Shown in pieces: positions 45,531 through 53,966 of a DNA stretch of 64,000 bases. This DNA comes from Flavobacterium sp. N502536 (GTDB taxonomy: Bacteria > Bacteroidota > Bacteroidia > Flavobacteriales > Flavobacteriaceae), in assembly GCF_025947345.1 (NCBI RefSeq), contig NZ_CP110011.1, forward strand, positions 558,001 through 622,000. Direction: 5' to 3'. Position numbers and translations under genes: made by a program. Within the stretch, counting starts at the first letter, position 1, and each line of letters starts with the position of its first letter. Under the pieces are notes generated by a model. It searched no databases. It worked only from the letters and a program-made list of their open reading frames with translations, and was not told the DNA's origin.

Positions 45531-46802
45531 ATGACCAGAGAGCGCCTGATATCTTTAGATGTCTTTAGAGGATTGACTATTTTATTAATGACTATTGTAA
45601 ACAATCCCGGAGACTGGGGCCACGTTTACGCTCCTTTGTTACACTCCGAATGGCATGGCTGCACGCCAACCGACTTAGTTTTTCCGTTTTTTATTTTCAT
45701 TATGGGGGTTGCGGTTCCCCTGGCTATGCCGACCAAATCCTGGGACGGCACTACTTTCAACAAAATTCTGGTTCGTTCACTCCGAATGCTTTGCCTTGGA
45801 ATTTTCTTTAATTATTTTGGCAAAATACAGCTATTTGGTCTTGAAGGAATCCCGCTTCTTATTGGCCGACTGATTATTACTATTGCTGTTGGTTATGCTT
45901 TAATGGGCAATTTCAGTTCCAGAATCAAAAACATACTAGCCTTCTCCATTCTGTTTATTTATCTGTTTCTGGCTTACAGCGGCATAGAAGCTTACCATGA
46001 TGTGAGATTACCGGGAGTTTTACAACGAATTGCTATTGTTTATTTCGTAGTCTCTTTATTGTACTTAAAAACAACTCAAAAAACACAAATTATAACCGGC
46101 GCAGCTTTATTGCTAGGCTATTGGGCGATAATGACATTAGTTCCTGTTCCCGGAATCGGAGCGGCCAATTTAGACAAAGGAACCAATTTAGCATCATGGC
46201 TTGATGGCGTTTTATTGGAAGAACACATGTATCGTGGAACGATAACCTGGGATCCTGAAGGGGTTTTAAGTACTATCCCATCCATCGTAAACGGAATCAT
46301 CGGTTTGTTAATTGGTCAGGTATTACAACGTGAAATTTCCAAAAAACAGAGGGCTGCAAAAATGGCAATTGCAGGTATCGCATTAATTATTGCCAGTTTA
46401 CTTTGGGATATCATCTTCCCTATCAACAAATCGCTCTGGACCAGCAGTTATGTTTTATACACTACGGGATTAGGAGCAACATGTTTAGCTTTCCTGTACT
46501 ACATAATTGATATTGCCAAATACAAAAAAGGATTCAAATTGTTCCTGATTTGGGGAGTTAACCCTATGATTGTGTTTTTCTTTTCACAGATTATCCCTCA
46601 GGCTTTGGTAATGGTTCAGTTTAAGAATCCGGATCATCCGGAGGAACAGATTAATCTTTTAAATTATCTGTATCATTTTGGAATCGCACCGTTTTTTAGC
46701 AATCCAATGACGGCTTCTTTGGCCGGAGCATTAGTATATGTTGGCATCTGGACTTTTATATTGTGGATTTTCTACAAAAACAAACTGATTTTCAAAGTTT
46801 AA
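45531..46802 (+). CDS. DUF5009 / heparan-alpha-glucosaminide N-acetyltransferase-like membrane protein
   Basis: A 423-residue multispanning protein. The start MTRERLISLDVFRGLTILLMTIVNNPGDWGHVYAPL and the WHGCTPTDLVFPFFIFIMGVAVPLA segment are the signature of the COG4299/HGSNAT-like acyltransferase group. About ten hydrophobic helices are visible. In animals HGSNAT moves acetyl from cytosolic acetyl-CoA to heparan sugars across the lysosome membrane, with a His acceptor; in bacteria the role is unknown. By analogy it may acetylate periplasmic or surface sugars. A paralogue lies at 57812-59002. Followed by a terminator. Confidence 0.85.
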   Translation: MTRERLISLDVFRGLTILLMTIVNNPGDWGHVYAPLLHSEWHGCTPTDLVFPFFIFIMGVAVPLAMPTKSWDGTTFNKILVRSLRMLCLGIFFNYFGKIQLFGLEGIPLLIGRLIITIAVGYALMGNFSSRIKNILAFSILFIYLFLAYSGIEAYHDVRLPGVLQRIAIVYFVVSLLYLKTTQKTQIITGAALLLGYWAIMTLVPVPGIGAANLDKGTNLASWLDGVLLEEHMYRGTITWDPEGVLSTIPSIVNGIIGLLIGQVLQREISKKQRAAKMAIAGIALIIASLLWDIIFPINKSLWTSSYVLYTTGLGATCLAFLYYIIDIAKYKKGFKLFLIWGVNPMIVFFFSQIIPQALVMVQFKNPDHPEEQINLLNYLYHFGIAPFFSNPMTASLAGALVYVGIWTFILWIFYKNKLIFKV

Positions 46803-46839
46803 AAAAATAACACATAAACGACATAAATCCTTATCAACA

Positions 46840-46867
46840 GAGGCACGCCACAGCGTGTCTCTTTTTT
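46840..46867 (+). terminator. Terminator after the DUF5009 gene
   Basis: GAGGCACGC, a 4-nt loop, GCGTGTCTC (one G-U pair), then TTTTTTA. Confidence 0.85.
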
Positions 46868-46992
46868 ATTGTACAAATGCAAAACGAAGGGACACCGCTA
46901 TAGACCCTGATAATTTTCATTTTTCTTTACCAAAACATCATTTCTTATAGTTTTAATTATGAATTTATTAAAATCATTTCATAAAAAAAGTA

Positions 46993-47000
46993 TACTTTTG
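46993..47000 (+). promoter_or_regulatory. -7 promoter element (TACTTTTG) of ndk
   Basis: TACTTTTGC 25 bp before the ndk ATG, an exact TAnnTTTG match. Confidence 0.65.
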
Positions 47001-47025
47001 CACAAAATTAAAAATAAGCAATAAA

Positions 47026-47445
47026 ATGGCAACAAATAGAACTTTTACAATGATTAAGCCAGATGCTGTTCAAAACGGACACATCGGAAATATCTTAGCA
47101 ATGATTACTAATGGAGGTTTCAAAATCGTTTCATTAAAATTAACTCAATTAACTGTAGCTGATGCTCAAGCATTCTACGCAGTTCACGCAGAAAGACCTT
47201 TCTACGGAGAATTAGTTGAATTCATGTCTCGCGGACCTATTGTTGCTGCAATTTTAGAAAAAGACAATGCAGTAGAAGATTTCAGAACTTTAATTGGAGC
47301 TACAAATCCAGCTGAAGCTGCTGAAGGAACTATTCGTAAAGCATACGCTACTTCTATTGGAGAAAATGCAGTTCACGGTTCTGATAGCGACGAAAACGCA
47401 GCTATCGAAGGTGCATTCCACTTTGCTGGTAGAGAGCAATTTTAA
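47026..47445 (+). CDS. ndk: Nucleoside diphosphate kinase
   Basis: A 139-residue cytoplasmic enzyme that moves phosphate between NTPs and NDPs. The N-terminus [18 protein letters not shown], the [15 protein letters not shown] region and the active-site block [13 protein letters not shown] (catalytic His near residue 115) are all present. Length is normal for bacterial NDK. Codon usage is that of a highly expressed gene (few rare codons), in line with its strong promoter box. Monocistronic, with a terminator at 47491-47527. Confidence 0.98.
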   Translation: MATNRTFTMIKPDAVQNGHIGNILAMITNGGFKIVSLKLTQLTVADAQAFYAVHAERPFYGELVEFMSRGPIVAAILEKDNAVEDFRTLIGATNPAEAAEGTIRKAYATSIGENAVHGSDSDENAAIEGAFHFAGREQF

Positions 47446-47488
47446 TTTCAGATTTTCGAATTTAGATTTTAGATTTCTGAATTTCAAA
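47445..47488. repeat. Tandem heptamer array after ndk (ATTTYNG family)
   Basis: Directly after the ndk stop codon come ATTTCAG, ATTTTCG, AATTTAG, ATTTTAG, ATTTCTG and AATTTCA in perfect 7-bp register. One direction only, unlike the hairpin-forming arrays elsewhere in the window. Confidence 0.7.
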
Positions 47489-47490
47489 CA

Positions 47491-47527
47491 CAAAAAAACC
47501 CGTTTCATTCGAAACGGGTTTTCTTTT
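47491..47527. terminator. Terminator between ndk and the DUF721 gene
   Basis: AACCCGTTTC-ATTC-GAAACGGGTT with a 5' A-run and a 3' T-run, so usable from both sides of the convergent junction. Confidence 0.92.
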
Positions 47528-47540
47528 TATCTTATTTTAA

Positions 47541-47593
47541 AAGTCTAACAATCTAAGAAGCCTAAGCTAGTCTAAGTGAGTCTAAAAATCTAG
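47541..47593. repeat. Tandem TCTAA-containing repeats at the DUF721 gene end
   Basis: Six units with a TCTAA/CCTAA core spaced 8-10 bp apart: AGTCTAAC, AATCTAAG, AAGCCTAAG, CTAGTCTAAG, TGAGTCTAA, AAATCTAG. The last unit contains the stop codon (TAG on the minus strand) of the DUF721 gene. Confidence 0.6.
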
Positions 47594-47886
47594 CGCAACA
47601 CTACCTCTTTCACCACTTCACGTCCTAATTCCTCGTTAATCATTTTAACGATTTTAGATTTTCCGTGACTTAGTTCTTCGCGTAAAACTGCCGATCCGAG
47701 CTCTACATAGAGTGTACTGCCTTTTAAGACTACATTCTTGGTATAGGTATTCACACCATTCCCCATAAGCTGCCTCCACGCCTCTTTAACGTCGATTTGA
47801 TCCATTCCGGGCTGCAATTTATTAACCTGAATAATCTGTTGCAAAACTGCCCCAATCGTACTTTGATTATTTAGTCTTTTTGCCAT
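47590..47886 (-). CDS. DUF721 / DciA-like protein
   Basis: A 98-residue protein with the DUF721 core VKEAWRQLMGNGVNTYTKNVVLKGSTLYVELGSAVLREELSHGKSKIVKMINEELG. The family includes DciA, which loads the replicative helicase DnaB in bacteria lacking DnaC-type loaders. That function is known for longer members and is only likely here. It overlaps the upstream lipoprotein gene by 20 bp, so the two are co-transcribed. Its stop is embedded in the TCTAA repeat. Confidence 0.88.
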   Translation of the reverse strand: MAKRLNNQSTIGAVLQQIIQVNKLQPGMDQIDVKEAWRQLMGNGVNTYTKNVVLKGSTLYVELGSAVLREELSHGKSKIVKMINEELGREVVKEVVLR

Positions 47887-48307
47887 CGTCTAATAAATTT
47901 ACTGGTCCTGTTTTTTTATAATGATACTCTTTATTCTGGTCGTTTTTCACTACAAAATTCTGATCGGAAAGTGAAATTAGTTCCTCGCTCCATTTGGCGT
48001 AAGCTGTTTTATAATCGAGAAAAACCTGATCTCCTTTAAATCGAACCGATACATTCTCGAAAGTATCTGTGGTTAAAAAGGTTCCATCAAGCTGCGCCAT
48101 AACCTTCGTTCGCGTTCCTTTCGTTCCTTTAATGTTGAAATAATCGAAATTTTCGTTCATTCCGTAATCTTTGTCCTCCCCTTTATCAAAAACTACTTTT
48201 TCAATTTCCCAATAACCGTTTAGCTTTGCAATATCTGCTGGTTTAATTTCCTGTTTACAGCTTACCAACAAAAGCGATAAAACCAAAATTATAAAAGTGT
48301 TTCTCAT
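47867..48307 (-). CDS. Lipocalin-like lipoprotein of unknown function
   Basis: A 146-residue lipoprotein (lipobox LLLVSCKQE, Cys17). The mature part has LNGYWEIEKVVFDKGEDKDYG, FDYFNIKGTKGTRTKVMAQLDGTF and VKNDQNKEYHYKK, a pattern of strands found in small lipocalin-like proteins of flavobacteria. No catalytic motif. The gene ends inside the start of the DUF721 gene. Function unknown. Confidence 0.8.
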   Translation of the reverse strand: MRNTFIILVLSLLLVSCKQEIKPADIAKLNGYWEIEKVVFDKGEDKDYGMNENFDYFNIKGTKGTRTKVMAQLDGTFLTTDTFENVSVRFKGDQVFLDYKTAYAKWSEELISLSDQNFVVKNDQNKEYHYKKTGPVNLLDDGKKTK

Positions 48308-48414
48308 AATAGGTGTATTAAATTCAAAAAAAAATAAAAATTTGTAAAATGTCTGTTACGACATTTTACAAATTTCAAATATTAAAGGTAAAAATTAAAT
48401 CTCAAGGAGATTTT

Positions 48415-48594
48415 TTAACGTTTTGTCCGGATCCTTTTAAGCATGCCTGCGAAGAACAGCACAAGTCCGAAAACCAATAAAATATAATAAAAAGACAAAC
48501 TATTGTCTTTTAAAACATTCGCTAAAACAAAACACACCACACTCGCGAAATAAAAAGTTACCGGCGTTATATTTTTTAAAGAAGAAAAACTCAT
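48415..48594 (-). CDS. Small 59-residue membrane protein
   Basis: The ATG at 48594 opens MSFSSLKNITPVTFYFAS and the frame ends at TAA 48415. Two hydrophobic helices are visible (about residues 11-30, TPVTFYFASVVCFVLANV, and 36-52, FYYILLVFGLVLFFAGML), followed by a basic tail KRIRTKR. The length is small but the composition and the position 18 bp after ftsY, on the same strand, support a real gene. Unknown function; it may be membrane-associated near the SRP receptor gene only by position. Confidence 0.7.
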   Translation of the reverse strand: MSFSSLKNITPVTFYFASVVCFVLANVLKDNSLSFYYILLVFGLVLFFAGMLKRIRTKR

Positions 48595-48612
48595 TGAATG
48601 ATCTAAAAAATA

Positions 48613-49566
48613 TTATTTAAAAAAACTATCGACAAATTCATATTTATTAAAGACCTGTAAATCTTCAATTCCTTCTCCAACACCAATGTATTTTACAGGA
48701 ATCTGAAATTGATCTGAAATACCGATCACCACACCACCTTTAGCTGTTCCGTCTAATTTAGTTACAGCAAGTGAGGTTACTTCGGTCGCAGCCGTAAATT
48801 GCTTGGCCTGCTCAAAAGCATTCTGACCTGTAGAACCATCTAAAACCAAAAGTACGTCATGAGGAGCATCGGCAACTACCTTTTGCATCACACGCTTTAC
48901 TTTTGTAAGCTCATTCATCAAATTGACTTTATTGTGCAAACGTCCGGCAGTATCAATAATCACTACATCGGCATTTTGAGCTACCGCAGATTGCAGGGTA
49001 TCAAAAGCAACAGAAGCAGGATCACTCCCCATATTCTGTCTCACAATTGGAACGTCTACGCGATCGGCCCACACCTGTAACTGATCGATAGCAGCGGCAC
49101 GAAAAGTATCGGCAGCTCCCAGAACCACTTTATAACCGGCTTTTTTAAACTGATACGCCAATTTACCAATTGTAGTAGTCTTACCTACTCCATTAACGCC
49201 AACAACCATTAAAACGTATGGTTTTTTATCTTTTGGAATTTCAAATTCCGTTGCTTCACCTGTATTCGTCTCAGACAATAAAGCACCAATTTCTTCGCGA
49301 AGAATCTGATTCAGTTCATCTGTTCCCAAATATTTATCTGCGGCAACACGTTTTTCAATTCTGGAGATTACTTTTAGTGTTGTATTTACTCCAACATCAG
49401 AAGCTACCAAAATTTCCTCCAGATCATCCAGTACGTCGTCATCGACTTTAGATTTTCCGGCAACGGCTTTGCTTAACTTTGAGAAAAAAGTAGTTTTTGA
49501 TTTTTCAAGACCTTTGTCTAAAGTCTCTTTTTTATCAGTAGAGAATAATTTTTTAAAAAAACTCAT
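48613..49566 (-). CDS. ftsY: Signal recognition particle receptor FtsY
   Basis: A 317-residue SRP GTPase. After a short Lys-rich N-terminal region (FFKKLFSTDKKETLDKGLEKSK, without the long acidic A domain) and the helical N domain comes the G domain: GVNGVGKTTTIGKLA (G1), DTFRAAAIDQLQVW, DTAGRLHNKVNLM (G3) and TKLDGTAKGG (G4). It docks ribosome-SRP complexes at the inner membrane. The gene is followed by the small membrane-protein gene. Confidence 0.97.
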   Translation of the reverse strand: MSFFKKLFSTDKKETLDKGLEKSKTTFFSKLSKAVAGKSKVDDDVLDDLEEILVASDVGVNTTLKVISRIEKRVAADKYLGTDELNQILREEIGALLSETNTGEATEFEIPKDKKPYVLMVVGVNGVGKTTTIGKLAYQFKKAGYKVVLGAADTFRAAAIDQLQVWADRVDVPIVRQNMGSDPASVAFDTLQSAVAQNADVVIIDTAGRLHNKVNLMNELTKVKRVMQKVVADAPHDVLLVLDGSTGQNAFEQAKQFTAATEVTSLAVTKLDGTAKGGVVIGISDQFQIPVKYIGVGEGIEDLQVFNKYEFVDSFFK

Positions 49567-49683
49567 TTTTATAGGTTGTTAGTTTTTTAGATTATATGAT
49601 TTTACAATCCAAATAATCTTTAATATTTAAAGAAACCTAAAATTAGTCATGTTTCTTTAAATTTTAGACAAATATAAAAAATA

Positions 49684-49714
49684 AAAAAGCTACTTCCGAA
49701 TGAAAGTAGCTTTT
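49684..49714 (-). terminator. Terminator after the DUF4295 gene
   Basis: AAGCTACTT and AAGTAGCTT around an 8-nt loop; T-run on the minus strand, 22 bp after the DUF4295 stop. Confidence 0.85.
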
Positions 49715-49733
49715 CTATATACTGTGATTGTTA

Positions 49734-49886
49734 TTATTTCTTTTTCAAGAATTCATCAACTTCTTCAGGAGCCATAATAGATTCTACGAATGTATATGCA
49801 CCAGTTTTAGGAGATTTAACCATTTTGATGGCTTTTGATAATCTCTTAGAAGATGTTTGTAACGATGCTACGGTTTTCTTTGCCAT
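49734..49886 (-). CDS. DUF4295 protein
   Basis: A 50-residue basic protein: MAKKTVASLQTSSKRLSK, then AIKMVKSPKTGAYTFVES and a tail IMAPEEVDEFLKKK. This small family is found in Bacteroidota beside the L33 and L28 genes, as here. It is probably a ribosome-associated or ribosome-like protein, an inference from context and charge. It is the last gene of the rpmB-rpmG unit, starting 50 bp after rpmG, and is followed by a terminator. Confidence 0.85.
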   Translation of the reverse strand: MAKKTVASLQTSSKRLSKAIKMVKSPKTGAYTFVESIMAPEEVDEFLKKK

Positions 49887-49936
49887 GATTCAAATGTTAT
49901 TTGAAATTTTTATTATTACTAAAAATTTCTAATTAA

Positions 49937-50119
49937 TTACTTAATTTCTTTATGAACAGTTACGCGTTTCAAGATTGGATTAAATTTCTTAATCTCTAAT
50001 CTGTCCGGAGTATTTTTCTTGTTCTTAGTTGTTATATATCTAGAAGTACCTGGAACACCAGAAGTCTTGTGCTCAGTACATTCTAAAATTACCTGGATTC
50101 TATTACCTTTCTTTGCCAT
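49937..50119 (-). CDS. rpmG: 50S ribosomal protein L33
   Basis: A 60-residue protein: [18 protein letters not shown], then [21 protein letters not shown]. It is the form without the four zinc cysteines, only one Cys being left. Lies between rpmB and the DUF4295 gene in an unbroken ribosomal unit. Confidence 0.97.
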
Positions 50120-50146
50120 CTTGCTATATATTTATTTAGGAAAAGA

Positions 50147-50383
50147 TTATTTGATAAATCCTTCTGACTGTGCTTTTTTCAAAACAGCAGTGATTCCATT
50201 TTTATTAATTGTTTTTATCGTAGATGCTGCTACTCTAAGAGTAATCCATCTATCTTCTTCTGGAAGATAAAAACGCTTTTTAACTAAGTTTACAGAAAAC
50301 TTTCTCTTAGTTTTGTTCATAGCGTGAGAAACGTTATTTCCTACCATCGCTCTTTTACCTGTAAGGTCACAAACTCTTGACAT
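50147..50383 (-). CDS. rpmB: 50S ribosomal protein L28
   Basis: A 78-residue protein: [29 protein letters not shown] is the normal L28 start, with the [21 protein letters not shown] core. First gene of the rpmB-rpmG-DUF4295 unit, 27 bp before rpmG. TTTCTTTG at about 50419-50426 (minus) resembles a -7 box with one mismatch. Confidence 0.97.
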   Translation of the reverse strand: MSRVCDLTGKRAMVGNNVSHAMNKTKRKFSVNLVKKRFYLPEEDRWITLRVAASTIKTINKNGITAVLKKAQSEGFIK

Positions 50384-50454
50384 TATACTTATCTTTTATC
50401 GTTATTCAAAATCAGGGTGCAAAGAAAAGAAAAATAAACCATTGTAGCAAAAAA

Positions 50455-51723
<1,269 letters not shown>

Positions 51724-51926
51724 TCACTTACTTATCGTAAGCCATTATTAAAAAATAAGGTTGTTGTTGCAGCGATTCGCACAAAAGACAGACAGGAGAT
51801 ACTTTTACAAGAATTAAAATAACTCTTAAGCAAAATTTTCAGCACAAAAGATTCAGCGTTCTGATCCGTACTAATTCCTGTCTTCCGGCACCAACAAAAG
51901 AAAACAAACAAGATTACCCCAAAAAC

Positions 51927-52271
51927 TTACAAATCAAAGTCTTTTTTAATCTCCTTGATCGCTTCTTTAACCTGCACCTTAATGCTTTTAAAAGTTTCGA
52001 TAATTTCTTTTTTCTTGCCTTCGGCTTTGGTCCAGGCTTCAACTTGCAGAATTTCTTCAAAAGCGACATTCAACCCCATTAAATCCAATGTAGGTTTTAT
52101 TTTATGCGCGTATGAATAGGCATACTTATGATCTTTCTTTTTAATTCCTTCTTTGATTTGTTTCAAATCCTCCGGAACTTCAGTAACAAATAATTTAAGA
52201 ATTTCGTTTACAAATTCCGGATCATTGTCTGAAAGCGCATATACTTTCGAAAGGTTGTATTTTAAAGCCAT
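51927..52271 (-). CDS. Hpt-domain phosphotransfer protein
   Basis: A 114-residue helical protein. The core DNDPEFVNEILKLFVTEVPEDLKQIKEGI and SYAHKIKPTLDLMGL form an Hpt bundle; the His in AHKIKP is the phosphorylated residue. It is a stand-alone phosphotransfer protein that would pass phosphate between kinase receiver and response regulator. No partner is adjacent. It overlaps the FAH gene by 1 bp, so the two are translationally coupled. Confidence 0.88.
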   Translation of the reverse strand: MALKYNLSKVYALSDNDPEFVNEILKLFVTEVPEDLKQIKEGIKKKDHKYAYSYAHKIKPTLDLMGLNVAFEEILQVEAWTKAEGKKKEIIETFKSIKVQVKEAIKEIKKDFDL

Positions 52272-52882
52272 TACTTTACTTGTATTCTGAATAATTTTTT
52301 ATCTTCTAAAAAGCCCTCTAAAACGTCATTTGGTTTAACACCAGCTACACCTTCCGGTGTTCCCGTAAAAATGATATCACCAATTTTAAGCGTGAAAAAC
52401 TGCGAAACATACGAAACCAGCTCGTCAATTTTCCAAAGCATAAAACCGGTATTTCCTTTTTGAACCGTTTTAGCATTATTTGTCAGTTCAAATGTAAGAT
52501 TTTCCATCGAAACAAAATCAGTCTTTGGCAAAAACTCTCCAATAACTGCAGAACCGTCAAAAGCTTTTGCTTTTTCCCACGGCAATCCTTTTGCTTTTAA
52601 TTTTTCCTGTAAATCTCTGGCAGTAAAATCGATACCCACACTAATTTCGTCGTAATACTTGTGCGCAAATTTAGGCTCGATATACTTCCCCACTTTACTA
52701 ATTTTAACAACAATCTCAATTTCGTGATGAATTTCTTCAGAAAATTCCGGAATTACAAACGGATGTTGTTTCAATAAAACTGCCGAATCCGGCTTCATAA
52801 AAACCACCGGCTCTGTCGGGCGCTCGTTTTTTAACTCCTCAATGTGATTGGTATAATTTCTACCGATACAAATAATCTTCAT
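52271..52882 (-). CDS. Fumarylacetoacetate hydrolase-family protein
   Basis: A 203-residue FAH-fold enzyme: the core KIICIGRNYTNHIEELKN, MKPDSAVLLKQHPFVIPEFSEEIHHEIEIVVKISK (metal ligands in HHEIEI) and FTARDLQEKLKAKGLPWEKAKAFDGSAVIGEF are hallmarks. The family covers oxaloacetate decarboxylases, acylpyruvases and related carbon-carbon hydrolases. Short length suggests the minimal FAH core found in FAHD1-like oxaloacetate decarboxylase/acylpyruvase enzymes. Substrate not proven. The octamer hairpin at 52898-52980 lies just upstream. Confidence 0.9.
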   Translation of the reverse strand: MKIICIGRNYTNHIEELKNERPTEPVVFMKPDSAVLLKQHPFVIPEFSEEIHHEIEIVVKISKVGKYIEPKFAHKYYDEISVGIDFTARDLQEKLKAKGLPWEKAKAFDGSAVIGEFLPKTDFVSMENLTFELTNNAKTVQKGNTGFMLWKIDELVSYVSQFFTLKIGDIIFTGTPEGVAGVKPNDVLEGFLEDKKLFRIQVK

Positions 52883-52897
52883 TTCTTATATAAGTTA

Positions 52898-52980
52898 CTA
52901 AGGCACTGAGTCGCTAAGGTTCTGAGAAACTTTATGCAAAAAAACTTAGCACCTCAGAACCTTAGTATCTCAGAACCTTA
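52898..52980. repeat. Octamer hairpin array (CTAAGGnn family), second copy
   Basis: Left arm 52898-52929: CTAAGGCA, CTGAGTCG, CTAAGGTT, CTGAGAAA. Right arm 52942-52980: AAACTTAG, CACCTCAG, AACCTTAG, TATCTCAG, AACCTTA. The units have the same period and alternating core as those at 8675-8807. The last right-arm unit supplies the stop codon of the exonuclease gene ending at 52978. Confidence 0.85.
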
Positions 52981-53748
52981 TTTTGTGTTTAACTTTCTTA
53001 ATTTAATTGCCGTTAAGACTTTTTTGGTATACAAAGGAAAATCAGCATTTTGAATCCAGCTGAAATAGCCCGGCTCGCTTTCTAAAATCTTATCTACTTT
53101 AGCACCTTTGTGTTTTCCGAAGGTAAAGATTTCTTCGTTGTCTTTATCAAACGCAATCATTCCGGCAAAATCAGCGATTTTTTTACGGGTTGTAAATTCA
53201 GACAATGCTTTCATATCATTTTCCAACTCCGGATAACGGTCCAGCTGCGCTTTTAAGATTTCGTAGGTAGCCATTGTATCAGCCTCTGCCGAATGCGCGT
53301 TCTCCAGACTTTTTCCGCAATAGAATTTTAGTGCCGCACTTAAGGTACGTTCTTCCATTTTATGAAAAATCGTTTGTACGTCTACCGAAACTTTGTTTTT
53401 CATATCAAAATCAACTCCGGCACGCAGCAATTCTTCCGCCAATAACGGAATATCAAAACGATCTGAATTAAAACCGCCTAAATCACTGTCTTTAATCATA
53501 TTGTAAACCTGTGGTGCCAATTCAGCAAAAGTAGGCTCATTGGCCACTTTTTCATCCGTGATACCATGAACAGCAGTTGTTTGTGGCGGAATTGGAATCG
53601 TAGGATTCACCAACCAGGTTTTACTTTCTTTATTTCCGTTTGGAAAAACTTTGAATATCGAAATTTCTACAATTCGATCTTTACCGATGTCAATTCCGGT
53701 TGTTTCAAGATCAAAAAAGCAAATTGGTTTGTTGAGTTTGAGTTCCAT
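52978..53748 (-). CDS. DnaQ-like 3'-5' exonuclease
   Basis: A 256-residue DEDDh nuclease: FFDLETTGIDIG (first Asp and Glu), AVHGITDEKVANEPT, GGFNSDRFDIPLL (second Asp) and NAHSAEADTMATYEIL (His and final Asp). The C-terminal 70 residues form a separate small domain that contains FTFGKHKGAKVDKILESEPGYFSWI, common in such exonucleases. It may proofread or process DNA or RNA; a role as DNA polymerase III epsilon is not shown. Stop lies in the octamer repeat. Confidence 0.93.
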   Translation of the reverse strand: MELKLNKPICFFDLETTGIDIGKDRIVEISIFKVFPNGNKESKTWLVNPTIPIPPQTTAVHGITDEKVANEPTFAELAPQVYNMIKDSDLGGFNSDRFDIPLLAEELLRAGVDFDMKNKVSVDVQTIFHKMEERTLSAALKFYCGKSLENAHSAEADTMATYEILKAQLDRYPELENDMKALSEFTTRKKIADFAGMIAFDKDNEEIFTFGKHKGAKVDKILESEPGYFSWIQNADFPLYTKKVLTAIKLRKLNTK

Positions 53749-53910
53749 TTTTAATTTTTATAAGATTACAAATGTAATTTTTAAAGCCGAATTTCCTCTT
53801 TTATTCTTGACTTTTTTAAACAAAAAGGGCTGTAATTGCTCGATTTTAACTTTTAAATTCATTTGAAAAGCAAGCTTCCGTTCGCTTTCTTAACCTTTTC
53901 TTACAAAACA

Positions 53911-53944
53911 AAAAACCCGGGAAATCATTAAAATTTCCCGGGTT
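53911..53944 (-). terminator. Terminator after the 2-oxoacid dehydrogenase E2 gene
   Basis: AACCCGGGAAAT and ATTTCCCGGGTT stem, A-run on the 5' side of the plus strand, so a T-run on the minus strand. Lies 22 bp after the E2 stop. Confidence 0.88.
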
Positions 53945-53966
53945 TGAATTTATTTTTAAAGCAGAA

